DNA from: Acidisphaera sp. S103
GTDB taxonomy: Bacteria; Pseudomonadota; Alphaproteobacteria; Acetobacterales; Acetobacteraceae
Length of the DNA: 64,000 nucleotides
Assembly (NCBI RefSeq): GCF_009765975.1
Contig: NZ_LMUJ01000042.1
Location: forward strand, 1 to 64,000
Direction of reading: 5' to 3'
Shown here: positions 45,316 to 53,628 of the stretch, piece after piece
Numbering within the stretch: the stretch's first letter is position 1
How the letters are laid out: every line of letters begins with the position of its first letter
The notes under the pieces: generated by a model
Database searches by the model: none
The model's input: the letters and a program-made list of their open reading frames with translations, nothing else
What the model was told of the DNA's origin: nothing
Program-made: the position numbers and the translations under genes

Positions 45316-46560
45316 TCAGCTTTGGGCGGACGGTGTGATCGTTCCTGGTTGCGGTGTGACCTTGCTGCCGGGACGCGCCCGCATCAGCCCGTTGATGATG
45401 ACCCTGTCGGTCGGCGCCAGGCCGCTGCTGATTTCCCGCAGGCCGCCGGTGAGCGGGCCGAGCTCGACCTGTTTAGGCACCACCGATCCGTCGGCGGCGA
45501 CGGTCATCACCAGTGTGCGCGACTGGTCGGTCGATATCGCCGAATCCGGCACCAGCAGGGTTGGCTGCCGCGCCGAGGTCGGCAGACGCAACCGAGCGAA
45601 TTCTCCAGGTGCAATCAGCAACCCCGGATTGGGCAGGCTCGCTCGGGCATGGATGGTGCCGCTGCCGCGGTCCATTTCGTTGTCCATGAAATCAAGTTCG
45701 CCCTGGTGTTTCCAACCCTGCTCGTCACTCAGGCTGGCCTCCACGGTGCGGTCGACCGAAGCGCCGCCGTGCTGGCTTTGCAGGAAGCGTTCGTAGGTCA
45801 GGTAGTCGCTCTCGCTCATATCGAAATCGAGGTGGATCGGATCGAGCGAAACGATGGTGGTCAGCAATGTCGGTGTGACGCCGGCCTGGCCGCCGGCGAT
45901 CAGGTTGCCGATGGAGACCCGGTGCATGCTGATCCGCCCCGACAGCGGCGCGGTGATATGGGTGAAGTCGAGGTTCAACCGGGCGGATGCCACGGCGGCC
46001 TTGGCCTGGTCGAGCGCGGCCTGGGCGGCGCGCTGCTGCTGCACCCGCTGGTCCAGCAACTCGGTGGAGGCGAAGTCGCTGCGGTGCAGTTGCGCGGTAC
46101 GAACGATTTCCTTGTCCGCCAGGTCGAGTCCCGCCTGTGCCGTCAGCACTTGAGCATTCGCTTGCTGCAACACGATCTCATACGGACGCGGATCGATCAC
46201 GAACAGCAAGTCGCCTTTGTGGACGATCTGACCGTCGGTGAAATGGATCTCAGTCAGATAGCCGCTGACCTGTGCCCGCAGTTCCACGTAGTCCACCGCC
46301 GAGAACTGGCCGGTGAACGTGGTCCAGTTCGCCAGATCCCGCTGCAATGGCGGGCTGACCGTGACCGTCGGCGGGGGTGGCGCGACGGGCTGGGCGGTCG
46401 CCTGCGATGTGTCGGTTAGCCATTTCGGGGCGAACAGCGCCGCCCCGCCGGCCAGCAACACCACCAGTGCGGCACCGCCAATCCAGACGCGGCTGCGGCG
46501 GCCAACCGAAGCGGGAATGCTTTGCCGCTCGAGAACGAGCGTATCAACCTGACCGGTCAT
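45316..46560 (-). CDS. RND efflux periplasmic adaptor subunit (MFP/HlyD family)
   Basis: The 414-residue protein has an N-terminal anchor helix (RVWIGGAALVVLLAGGAALFAP, residues 21-42), a lipoyl-type segment (YVELRAQVSGYLTEIHFTDGQIVHKGDLLFVIDPRPYE) near residues 85-120, a coiled-coil hairpin (residues ~115-180) and a beta-barrel (RISMHRVSIGNLI), as in AcrA/MexA. It bridges the RND permease to an outer-membrane channel. ATG 46560 overlaps the conserved TGACCGGTCATCTTA motif that also appears upstream of tetR. It lies downstream of the TetR regulator, separated by a partly duplicated stretch. Confidence 0.9.
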   Translation of the reverse strand: MTGQVDTLVLERQSIPASVGRRSRVWIGGAALVVLLAGGAALFAPKWLTDTSQATAQPVAPPPPTVTVSPPLQRDLANWTTFTGQFSAVDYVELRAQVSGYLTEIHFTDGQIVHKGDLLFVIDPRPYEIVLQQANAQVLTAQAGLDLADKEIVRTAQLHRSDFASTELLDQRVQQQRAAQAALDQAKAAVASARLNLDFTHITAPLSGRISMHRVSIGNLIAGGQAGVTPTLLTTIVSLDPIHLDFDMSESDYLTYERFLQSQHGGASVDRTVEASLSDEQGWKHQGELDFMDNEMDRGSGTIHARASLPNPGLLIAPGEFARLRLPTSARQPTLLVPDSAISTDQSRTLVMTVAADGSVVPKQVELGPLTGGLREISSGLAPTDRVIINGLMRARPGSKVTPQPGTITPSAQS

Positions 46561-46632
46561 CTTACATCCTGGCAAGAAAGGCGAGGCTGTCCGTGGACCG
46601 GCCTGGCGGAAAACTGGGAGAACAGCCTGCCG
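46550..46632. repeat. Direct duplication, copy 1 (MFP start side)
   Basis: These ~83 bases match 46766-46848 with about a fifth of positions differing and one indel. On the minus strand the copy carries the true MFP start codon and a decayed version of the TetR C-terminal codons (LFSQFSAR against LFTQLLR). It includes the palindromic TGACCGGTCATCTTA at 46550-46564. Confidence 0.75.
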
Positions 46633-46765
46633 AACAATGAACGCACGCAGGCTGAGTGATAAGGTCGTTTCGAAGCATTAGATTTGTGCTCCAAAACGGG
46701 AAATCGGTGACAGCGCGCCACCGGTTTCGCGACCGCAGCGGCTGACCGAAACAAGCATGTCAAGG

Positions 46766-46848
46766 TGACCGGTCATCTTATATCCTGGCAAAGACGGCGA
46801 GGCTGTCCGGGGAGCGGCCTAGCGGAGAAGTTGGGTAAACAGCGTATC
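46766..46848. repeat. Direct duplication, copy 2 (tetR end side)
   Basis: This copy, 216 bases from copy 1, covers the real 3' end of tetR and a decayed duplicate of the MFP start: on the minus strand MTGHLDMLVSVSR against the real MTGQVDTLVLERQ. It includes TGACCGGTCATCTTA at 46766-46780. The 258 bp between tetR and the MFP gene is thus a duplication of their former junction. Confidence 0.75.
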
Positions 46849-47412
46849 GAGGAACTGCCGGAGCGGGCGATCGCCCTTTTCTATCCGGGCACGCAGGACG
46901 GCTCCTTCCCAGGCGTTCAAGATGAACGTCGCCACCTGATCGGGGTCGGCGTTCTTGCACACCTCGCCGGCGACCTGGGCCTCACGCAGGCATTGGCCGA
47001 CCATCCGGCTCCACCCCGCGTAAATTTCGGAAAGCTGCGCTGAAATCAGCGGGCTATGGTCGGACAGTTCGGCGGCCATGTTGCCGATCAGGCAGCCGCA
47101 GGTGTAGCCCATCTGGGCGACGTCGGCGGAAATCTGCTCGAAATAGGCCCGCAGCCGCTCGCGCGGCGACAGGCCAGGCTGGTTGAGCAACAACAGCCGG
47201 TCGCAACAGTCGCCATCGGACCAGTAATGCTTCAGGGCCGCGGCACCCAGTGCTTCCTTGCTGTCGAAGTGGTTGTAGAACGACCCCTTAGGAACACCGG
47301 CGGAGTCTGTGATATCCTGCACGCTGCAACCATTGAAGCCGGACTTGCTGAAGATCCGGACCCCGGCCTCCAGCAACCGCTCCCGCACATCGTGAGATGA
47401 CATTCTGGTCAT
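46819..47412 (-). CDS. TetR/AcrR family repressor of the RND operon
   Basis: The 197-residue protein has the TetR helix-turn-helix (RERLLEAGVRIFSKSGFNGCSVQDITDSAGVPKGSFYNHFDSKEALG) at residues 9-55 and a ligand domain of the AcrR/NemR sort. It is the first gene of the unit and shares the strand with the MFP and RND genes, so it is probably self-regulated. A dyad operator overlaps its start. ATG 47412 is chosen; ATG 47403 is three codons later. Its C-terminus is partly duplicated downstream. Confidence 0.9.
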   Translation of the reverse strand: MTRMSSHDVRERLLEAGVRIFSKSGFNGCSVQDITDSAGVPKGSFYNHFDSKEALGAAALKHYWSDGDCCDRLLLLNQPGLSPRERLRAYFEQISADVAQMGYTCGCLIGNMAAELSDHSPLISAQLSEIYAGWSRMVGQCLREAQVAGEVCKNADPDQVATFILNAWEGAVLRARIEKGDRPLRQFLDTLFTQLLR

Positions 47413-47439
47413 GGCAGAGCGATATGACCAGTCATCTTA
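47405..47439. promoter_or_regulatory. Operator-like inverted repeat overlapping the tetR start
   Basis: CTGGTCAT at 47405-47412 and ATGACCAG at 47424-47431 are an exact 8-bp inverted repeat with an 11-base spacer. The right half continues as ATGACCAGTCATCTTA, which matches TGACCGGTCATCTTA at the MFP start (46550-46564) and at 46766-46780 with one change. Its place across the tetR start suits autorepression. Confidence 0.55.
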
Positions 47440-47562
47440 GAAATTCAAGGGGGGAATTTTTGCGATGCACCATCGGAGTGTGAGAGGGCGGTGGCCACCT
47501 GGACGTAGATTTGGCAGCCGATCGACAATCCCACTCGCCGGTGTTTGCCTATGCACCGCTCC

Positions 47563-47611
47563 AACACAGAGGCCGCCGAGGCCCCAGACGCCGCAGAGGA
47601 TAATTTTGGCC
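47563..47611 (-). repeat. CTCTGCG-type dispersed repeat, left inverted arm
   Basis: On the minus strand this reads GGCCAAAATTATCCTCTGCG and so on to CCTCTGTGTT, matching the plus strand of 47668-47717 with several changes. CTCTGCG...CTCTGTG elements of this kind are seen between genes in diverse bacteria. The two arms, 56 bp apart, could form a long stem. Confidence 0.6.
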
Positions 47612-47667
47612 TGCCCCCGCACGGATCAGCAACCCAACCCCGGACAGTGAAGCCAAACCGGGCCGAA

Positions 47668-47717
47668 GGCCCAAAAATCTTCCTCTGCGTCCTCTGAGCC
47701 TCCGTGACCTCTGTGTT
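47668..47717 (+). repeat. CTCTGCG-type dispersed repeat, right inverted arm
   Basis: The plus strand carries GGCCCAAAAATCTTCCTCTG followed by repeats of CTCTGAGCC and CCTCTGTGTT. It is the inverted partner of 47563-47611. Confidence 0.6.
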
Positions 47718-47780
47718 AAACGCCGACTCAAACACCGCACCGATGGAGCCTATACGCACGAACCGCACCGCCCCCAACAG

Positions 47781-48869
47781 TCACCCGGCATAGTGCCGAA
47801 CAGCATCCGGATCGAAGCTGAATCCCCAACCCGGCCGGTCCGGCACGATCGCATGCCCATTCCCGTCCAGTTCGATCCGTTCCCGGTAGATCGCCTCAAA
47901 CCACGGCATGTATTCCAGATACGACCCACCAGGCAGCCCGGCGAGCAGCGCCAGGCTCATCTCGGGGAACAGATGCGCCGAACACGGAATGTGGAACGCC
48001 TCACACAAATGCCCGGCCTTCAGGAACTCCGTCGGACCGCCCATGCGCTGCAAATCCGGCATCATCACGTCACACGACCCGGCCTGCAGCATCGCCAGGA
48101 TACCGCGATGCGTATAAACTGTCTCCCCCGAAGCGATCGGCGTATCCAGCGCCGCCCGGATCTCCGCCTCGCCTTCGTGGTTGTGACAGATCACCGGCTC
48201 CTCGAACCATGTCAGGTTCAGCGGCTCCATCATCCGGCCGATCCGGATCGCCTGCTTGACGCTCATCTGCTGGTTGGCATCGACCATCAACCCGACACCC
48301 GGCCCGATCGCCTCCCGCACCGCCGCCACCCGAGCCACCATCCCCTCTGGGTCAGTCGGTCCCACCCGGGTCTTCATCGCCCTGAACCCGCGCTCCACGA
48401 AGCCGCGCGCCTGCTTCTGCAGTGCGTCGATGGACGACCCCAGCCACAGCCCGCCGCTGGCATAGGTAGGAACTGCTGATCGGCACGCACCGATCAGATG
48501 CGCCACGTTCATCCCGGCCGCCTTGCCGCGCAGATCCCACAGCGCGTTGTCCACCGCCGCCAGGCCGACGATCGACACACCCTCATACCCAAGGAAGTTC
48601 AGGTCCTTCCACGCCGTGGTGTTCAGCGTCCCGCCCAGGCGAGGGTCCAGACCGACGACAAGGTCCTCCAACTGGCGGATCATGTCGTGGATCACGCTCA
48701 GCCGGCGGTTGTTGATGGAAAACACCAGGCCCTCGCCGGTCAGCCCCTCATCGGTATCGAGGAACGTCAGCACGCAATCGGCGGAACGGATGGACCCGAG
48801 GATCGCCGTGGGGATCGCCGGTTCGATCGGCAGATGGACGACCTGGGTGCGCAGGCGGGTGATTTTCAC
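47781..48869 (-). CDS. Mandelate racemase/muconate lactonizing family enzyme
   Basis: The 362-residue protein is an enolase-superfamily enzyme. Visible residues are Lys166 in RAMKTRVG, Asp198 in MVDANQQMS, Glu223/Glu224 in WFEEPVICHN and Glu249 in PIASGET for the metal site, and His299 in IPCSAHLF as a likely second general base. It would abstract a proton alpha to a carboxylate, as a racemase or acid-sugar dehydratase. Start GTG 48869 has AGGAGGAATTGCC upstream; an extension to 48938 adds 23 poorly conserved residues. It lies alone, divergent from the GT4 gene. Substrate unknown. Confidence 0.87.
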   Translation of the reverse strand: MKITRLRTQVVHLPIEPAIPTAILGSIRSADCVLTFLDTDEGLTGEGLVFSINNRRLSVIHDMIRQLEDLVVGLDPRLGGTLNTTAWKDLNFLGYEGVSIVGLAAVDNALWDLRGKAAGMNVAHLIGACRSAVPTYASGGLWLGSSIDALQKQARGFVERGFRAMKTRVGPTDPEGMVARVAAVREAIGPGVGLMVDANQQMSVKQAIRIGRMMEPLNLTWFEEPVICHNHEGEAEIRAALDTPIASGETVYTHRGILAMLQAGSCDVMMPDLQRMGGPTEFLKAGHLCEAFHIPCSAHLFPEMSLALLAGLPGGSYLEYMPWFEAIYRERIELDGNGHAIVPDRPGWGFSFDPDAVRHYAG

Positions 48870-49022
48870 GGCAATTCCTCCTCGGTTCGGTATGGAAGGA
48901 AGTGTCGCACGGCCGGCGCGAGGCGCCCAGCGATTCACATTTCTCCCTCAGTCATATCGTGCTAGGGCGCCGCTGCCGTCACCCGCCGCCCGGGACCGGG
49001 GACCAAAGGACGATCCCAGCCG

Positions 49023-50195
49023 ATGCGTATCCTGTTCCACCATCGTATCGCATCGCGCGACGGCCAGGCCGTGCATATCGAGGAGATGATCGCCGCCCTG
49101 CGCCACCAGGGGCACGAAACCATCCTCGTAGGCCCTCCCGGCTTCGAAACGACCGAATTCGGCGACTCCAACCCGTTTGTCGACCGCATCAAACGCCTGA
49201 TCCCCGGCGCCCTGTATGAACTGCTGGAGATCGCCTACAGCGCAAAAGCCTTCCTGCGCCTGCGGGCGGCCGTCCGCCAGCACCGCCCGGACGTCATCTA
49301 CGAACGCTTCAGCCTGTTCCTGTTCGCCGGCATCTGGATGCGCCGCCTGTCGGGTCTGCCACTGCTGCTGGAGGTAAACTCCCCGCTGTATGAGGAGCGG
49401 GCGAAGAACGACGGCCTGCGCCTGCACCGGCTGGGCCGCTGGGCGCAGCGCCTGCTGTGGACCCGCGCGAACCACGTCCTGCCGGTCACCGGCGTGCTGG
49501 CACGCACCGTGGCGGACTATGGCGTGCCGCAGTCGCGTATCACCGTGATCCCGAACGGCATCAATCCCGAACGGTTCGGCGCCGTCCCGCCGACGGATGC
49601 GGCAAAGGCGGCGCTTGGCCTGCCGCCCCGGCTGGTGCTGGGCTTCACCGGCTTCATCCGCGGCTGGAACGCCGTCCACCGGCTGATTGATTTCGTGGCT
49701 TTACAGCGCGACCGTTTCGACCTGCACATCCTGGTGGTCGGTGACGGGCCGGCCCGCGACTCCCTACAGGAACACGCCAGCGCTCGGGGTGTCGCCGATC
49801 GCCTGACCATCTCCGGCATCGTCGGGCGAGACGACGTCGCCCGCCATGTCGCCGCGTTCGACATCGCGGTGCTGCCGGGCCTGACGCCCTATTCGTCGCC
49901 GCTGAAGTTGTTCGAGTATCTGCAACTCGGCCGATCCATCGTCGCGCCGGACACCGAGAACATCCGCGAAATCCTGACCGACGGGCAGGACGCCGTGCTG
50001 TTCGACACGGCCGCCGACGGCGCCCTGGAAGCCGGCCTGCTGCGCCTGTGTGGCGACCCCGCGCTGCGTGAACGGCTGGGAAATGCCGCACGGTCAACGA
50101 TCACCACCCGATCGCTGACCTGGGGCCACAATGCCGAACGTGTCGTGGCCATCGCCGAGGCCCTTATCGGCCAAGCCGCCGCACGCCCCCGTTAA
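49023..50195 (+). CDS. Glycosyltransferase family 4 protein
   Basis: The 390-residue protein has the GT-B layout of family 4: MRILFHHRIASRDGQAVHIEEMIAALRHQGHE at the start, VIPNGINPERFG in the middle and SPLKLFEYLQLGRSIVAPDTENIREIL with the ExxxxxxxE pattern near residue 300. It would transfer a sugar from a nucleotide donor, probably for a surface polysaccharide. The stop codon is shared in palindromic TTAA with the convergent PCMT gene. No other polysaccharide genes are adjacent. Confidence 0.88.
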   Translation: MRILFHHRIASRDGQAVHIEEMIAALRHQGHETILVGPPGFETTEFGDSNPFVDRIKRLIPGALYELLEIAYSAKAFLRLRAAVRQHRPDVIYERFSLFLFAGIWMRRLSGLPLLLEVNSPLYEERAKNDGLRLHRLGRWAQRLLWTRANHVLPVTGVLARTVADYGVPQSRITVIPNGINPERFGAVPPTDAAKAALGLPPRLVLGFTGFIRGWNAVHRLIDFVALQRDRFDLHILVVGDGPARDSLQEHASARGVADRLTISGIVGRDDVARHVAAFDIAVLPGLTPYSSPLKLFEYLQLGRSIVAPDTENIREILTDGQDAVLFDTAADGALEAGLLRLCGDPALRERLGNAARSTITTRSLTWGHNAERVVAIAEALIGQAAARPR

Positions 50196-51226
50196 CCGCC
50201 TGACGTCACACCAGGCCCGGTCGCGCCAGGCCCGGTCGGCCCGGTCCCGCTCGGCGCCGGCTCCGTCGCGGGCTTGCTCTCGACAGGCTTCTCCGCTGGC
50301 TCGACCGGCTTCACCACCGGTTCGGCGGGCTTCGCCGCCGGCGGATGATCCGACACCAACTCCGGCCGCACCGGCGCGCTTTTGGCAATCGCCCCGGTCA
50401 TCGGGATAAAGAACACGCCGATATCGCGCCGCGAGTGGATCTTGCCCTCGGCATCCTTGGTGTAGACGTACAGCACCTGCCCGCGCTTGAACGGCTGGCC
50501 GATCGGAATGATCATCCGCCCACCGGGCTTGAGCTGCTTGAACAGGTCAGGCGGTGCGAACGTCGCCGCACACGTCACGATAATGATATCAAACCCGCCC
50601 TGAACCTCTGGCCAGCCATAATAGCCGTCGCCCACCCGCGTGTGGATGTTGTTATAGCCCAACGGGGCGAAGATCTTGCCGACGGCCTTGCCAAGCGGCT
50701 CGATGATCTCGATCGAGTATGCGGTCTTGACGATCCGCGACAGCAGACTGCTCTGGAACCCGCTGCCGGTGCCGATCTCCAGCGTGACATCGCCGGCCTT
50801 CGGCTTGCAGATCTGAGTCATGTAGGCCTGCCCCAGATAGTCCGACAGCGCGGACCCGTAGCCCAGCGCCCAAGGCTTGGGATTGGACTCGTACGCATCA
50901 CCCGGCGTCGCACGGTGTTCGGGGTATTCGTAGTGGTAGTATTCCCGAGGCACTGCCTCGAACGCCGCCATTACAACCGGGTCGGCACCGCCCAGATGGT
51001 CCTTCAGATAGGACTCGATCAGCCGCATCGCGGCCGGCTTGCGTTTCTGGATCGCGTCGAACTGGGCATCCGTCAGGCTGACCGGACGGCCGGACTCGTG
51101 CATGGCCTGCTCATACGCCGCCCGCGTCCAAACCGGCGCGGCGCGCCCGATCGCGGGCACGGCCGAGGCGGCAACAGCGGCGGAAATCACTCCGCGACGG
51201 GTGATGGTGCTGGGATATCGTGCCAA
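50192..51226 (-). CDS. Tat-signal PCMT-type O-methyltransferase (L-isoaspartate repair family)
   Basis: The 344-residue protein matches protein-L-isoaspartate O-methyltransferase (PCMT): SAM motif VTLEIGTGSGFQSSLLSRIV near residues 150-169, GDGYYGWPEVQGGFDIIIVTCAA and LKPGGRMIIPIG. It starts MARYPSTITRRGVISAAVAASAVPAIGRAAP, a twin-arginine-style signal (RRGVISAAVAA), which is unusual for this SAM-dependent enzyme. The last ~50 residues are Pro/Glu/Lys-rich low complexity. Start TTG 51226 is picked for the GAGGAAGAG behind it; ATG 51289 would add 21 residues. It overlaps the upstream membrane-protein gene by 40 bp. Confidence 0.78.
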   Translation of the reverse strand: MARYPSTITRRGVISAAVAASAVPAIGRAAPVWTRAAYEQAMHESGRPVSLTDAQFDAIQKRKPAAMRLIESYLKDHLGGADPVVMAAFEAVPREYYHYEYPEHRATPGDAYESNPKPWALGYGSALSDYLGQAYMTQICKPKAGDVTLEIGTGSGFQSSLLSRIVKTAYSIEIIEPLGKAVGKIFAPLGYNNIHTRVGDGYYGWPEVQGGFDIIIVTCAATFAPPDLFKQLKPGGRMIIPIGQPFKRGQVLYVYTKDAEGKIHSRRDIGVFFIPMTGAIAKSAPVRPELVSDHPPAAKPAEPVVKPVEPAEKPVESKPATEPAPSGTGPTGPGATGPGVTSGG

Positions 51227-53628
51227 ACCGAACTCTTCCTCATCGTCGGAAACGTCATTAACGCGACCCCATAAAGGATTGCCGCGCATAACAAAACCCT
51301 GCTGAACCCCGATTCGCGGGCAACCAGGTTCGCCAATGGCGTCGCCACCACGGAAAACGCCCCGTTCAGCCCCCACGCCCACGGCAAGAACCCGCCCGTC
51401 CCCGCTCGGTTCAGCCCCAGGGGGAACGGCAGCCCGATCGCCACCGACACCGGCGCGATCAACGACAGCAGCAGCCCGGACCGGGCCAAGAACGACCAGT
51501 CGAGCGTGGCCAGAATCAGCGGTTGCAGCCACATCAGCACCAAAGCGCACCAAACCAGCACCACCGCGGCCACCACCGCGATGGCCCACCTCGGCCGAGC
51601 GACGACACGTTCCGACAACGCGCTGCCCAGGCCGGAGAACACCAGCATCCCGGTCAGCACCAGGGCAAAGCCGTTGGTCCGGTCGCCCAGCCAGAAGCTG
51701 GCCTTTTCAATCAAATAAATTTCGATGAACAAGAAACCCAGGGCCAGTGCGGGGAAATACACCACCGCCCGAGGCAACCCGGCGCGCGACGATCGGATGC
51801 GTCCGGGCGCGGCGAGCGGCACCAGCAGCACCAGCGCCGCGATCGCCACCGCCTGCGCCAGGACAGCCAGGTTGACCAGCGCCCCGACCTCGGCCTGCGG
51901 CAGGATTTCCAGCCGTTTCAGGATGGTGCCGATGCGATCCAGCCGCAGCACCGCATAGAAGAACGGCTGGTCCAGCGTGATCGGTGCCAGGTTGAACTGA
52001 TCACGCGACGGTGATGGTTGGCCGGACAAGATCGCCTGCGCCTCATCCGCGATCGAGTCATCCGGGCCACCCGACTCGACCTCCCCCTTGTCGAACGACA
52101 CCGCCGGCAGGTCGTTGTAGATGTCCGCCCGAGCCTTGGCGACGTCCAGACCGGGATACCAGGACATGTCGAACGACCGGTCGTCGCAGAATTTCCGGGC
52201 GGTGGCGATGGCCGCGGCGCTCCAGCCCTCGCGAGAGACCAGGATGCGGACGTTCCACGCCGAACGGTAGACGATGACATGGGCGGCCGGGTCATCGATG
52301 CCGGCCGCCAGCAGGGCGGCGCGCACGGTGGACAGCATACGCAGCGCATACACCGGGAAGTCACGGATCGACACCGGGATCGACACGATGCCGTTCGGCG
52401 CCAGCACACCAAGGTAGGACACGATCGCTTCGCGGCTGAACGCCGTGGCATTGGTTTCGGCAGCGTCCAGGAAGTCGGCCGACAGGTCCACCACGTCGTA
52501 AACCCCGCGGCCGGTATTGGCGAGCGGCGTGGACCCGACGACCCGGACATTGGGGGAGGGCGCGACCGGCGAAACCGGACCCAGACCGTCACGCATGACC
52601 CGCAGCAGTTCCGGTTCCGGCTCCAGCACGCGAACCTGGGCGGCGCCCAGACGCAGGACCTCGGCGGTCCGGAATCCGCCGGACGCACCGACCACCATCA
52701 CCCGCGCCCGCGGAACCAACTGATAGGGCAGCGCATCCAACGCCGCCCCCGCATAGCCGGACTGGATCGGCTGCCGGCTCGGCAGCGCCGCGATCCGGTT
52801 GCCGTCGCGATACAGGCCGTAGCTGCGTGGCGGCCCCTCGACCCCCAGCATGCCGGCGTTGTTGGAAATATCGGTATCCACCCGTTCGGTGAAATCGTCC
52901 AACAGCGCGTAATCGCCGCGTGGCGTGTTCACCGAGGCCGCGATCTTTGCATTCGGCGTGTGAAGCGGGGCGTATATTGCCTTGAAATCATTATAATCCG
53001 CTTCATCGTCCCCCAGCAGCACCGCCTCCGCCGCGCCAAGGATGAGAACCGCCGCCAGCACCGCCTTCCACCGGTGCGTCCCCCCGGAAAAGACAGCGGC
53101 GAACGCCAGTGGCACCAGCAGCAGCGGCACCAGGTGGAACGTATGCACGGCATACATCGCCGCCAGCACGACGGCCGACCCCGCCCCGGCACCGGTCAGG
53201 TCGAACGCGTACACCCGGCCGATACGGTCGGCGTAAAGGACAAAACTCAGGCTGATGAACAGGCCAGCCAGGAAAAAGAACGGCAACAGCGCGGCATAGT
53301 AGCCAGCGATATTCCACAACTGCGGTTGCCAAGTGACCGGATTCTGCAATTGCAACGGGTTGAACGGGTTGGTTGTGGTGAAGTGGTAGCCAACCGCGGC
53401 GGTCAGCACCAACGCCGCCGGCAACGCCGCCATCAGCACCGGCGCACGCCGCACGAATGCATCGCGCCACAGCGCCAGCACCACGCCGCTTAGCGCGAAG
53501 CCCACCATCACGATGGAAATCACCCAGTAGCCATACTCGGACCACTTGGCGACGGCGAAATATCGCGTCAGGGCCGTCTCGTAGCCGACGGCGGCGAGCG
53601 AAACCAGAAACAGCGCGGCGAAATTCAC
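51187..53628 (-). CDS. Spermidine synthase-like membrane protein
   Basis: The 813-residue protein has about eight N-terminal helices (residues ~1-230), a soluble spermidine-synthase/SAM-binding-like domain (VMVVGASGGFRTAEVLRLGAAQVRVLEPEPELLRVM, DVVDLSADFLDAAETNATAFSREAIVSYLGVLAPNGIVS) in the middle, and more helices at the C-terminus. Such fused membrane proteins are common in bacteria but of unknown function. GTG 53628 overlaps the hydrolase stop (GTGA). The next gene downstream is the PCMT-type protein. Whether it binds SAM or decarboxylated SAM is not known. Confidence 0.72.
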   Translation of the reverse strand: MNFAALFLVSLAAVGYETALTRYFAVAKWSEYGYWVISIVMVGFALSGVVLALWRDAFVRRAPVLMAALPAALVLTAAVGYHFTTTNPFNPLQLQNPVTWQPQLWNIAGYYAALLPFFFLAGLFISLSFVLYADRIGRVYAFDLTGAGAGSAVVLAAMYAVHTFHLVPLLLVPLAFAAVFSGGTHRWKAVLAAVLILGAAEAVLLGDDEADYNDFKAIYAPLHTPNAKIAASVNTPRGDYALLDDFTERVDTDISNNAGMLGVEGPPRSYGLYRDGNRIAALPSRQPIQSGYAGAALDALPYQLVPRARVMVVGASGGFRTAEVLRLGAAQVRVLEPEPELLRVMRDGLGPVSPVAPSPNVRVVGSTPLANTGRGVYDVVDLSADFLDAAETNATAFSREAIVSYLGVLAPNGIVSIPVSIRDFPVYALRMLSTVRAALLAAGIDDPAAHVIVYRSAWNVRILVSREGWSAAAIATARKFCDDRSFDMSWYPGLDVAKARADIYNDLPAVSFDKGEVESGGPDDSIADEAQAILSGQPSPSRDQFNLAPITLDQPFFYAVLRLDRIGTILKRLEILPQAEVGALVNLAVLAQAVAIAALVLLVPLAAPGRIRSSRAGLPRAVVYFPALALGFLFIEIYLIEKASFWLGDRTNGFALVLTGMLVFSGLGSALSERVVARPRWAIAVVAAVVLVWCALVLMWLQPLILATLDWSFLARSGLLLSLIAPVSVAIGLPFPLGLNRAGTGGFLPWAWGLNGAFSVVATPLANLVARESGFSRVLLCAAILYGVALMTFPTMRKSSVWHDIPAPSPVAE

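Larger units (their letters stand above)
47440..47780. other. Gene-free interval between tetR and the enolase-superfamily gene
   Basis: This ~340-bp stretch holds no gene with family-like product. It contains a large inverted repeat of CCTCTGCG...CTCTGTGTT elements (47563-47611 and 47668-47717). Short open frames on both strands run through these repeats but have no ribosome sites. Confidence 0.5.
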
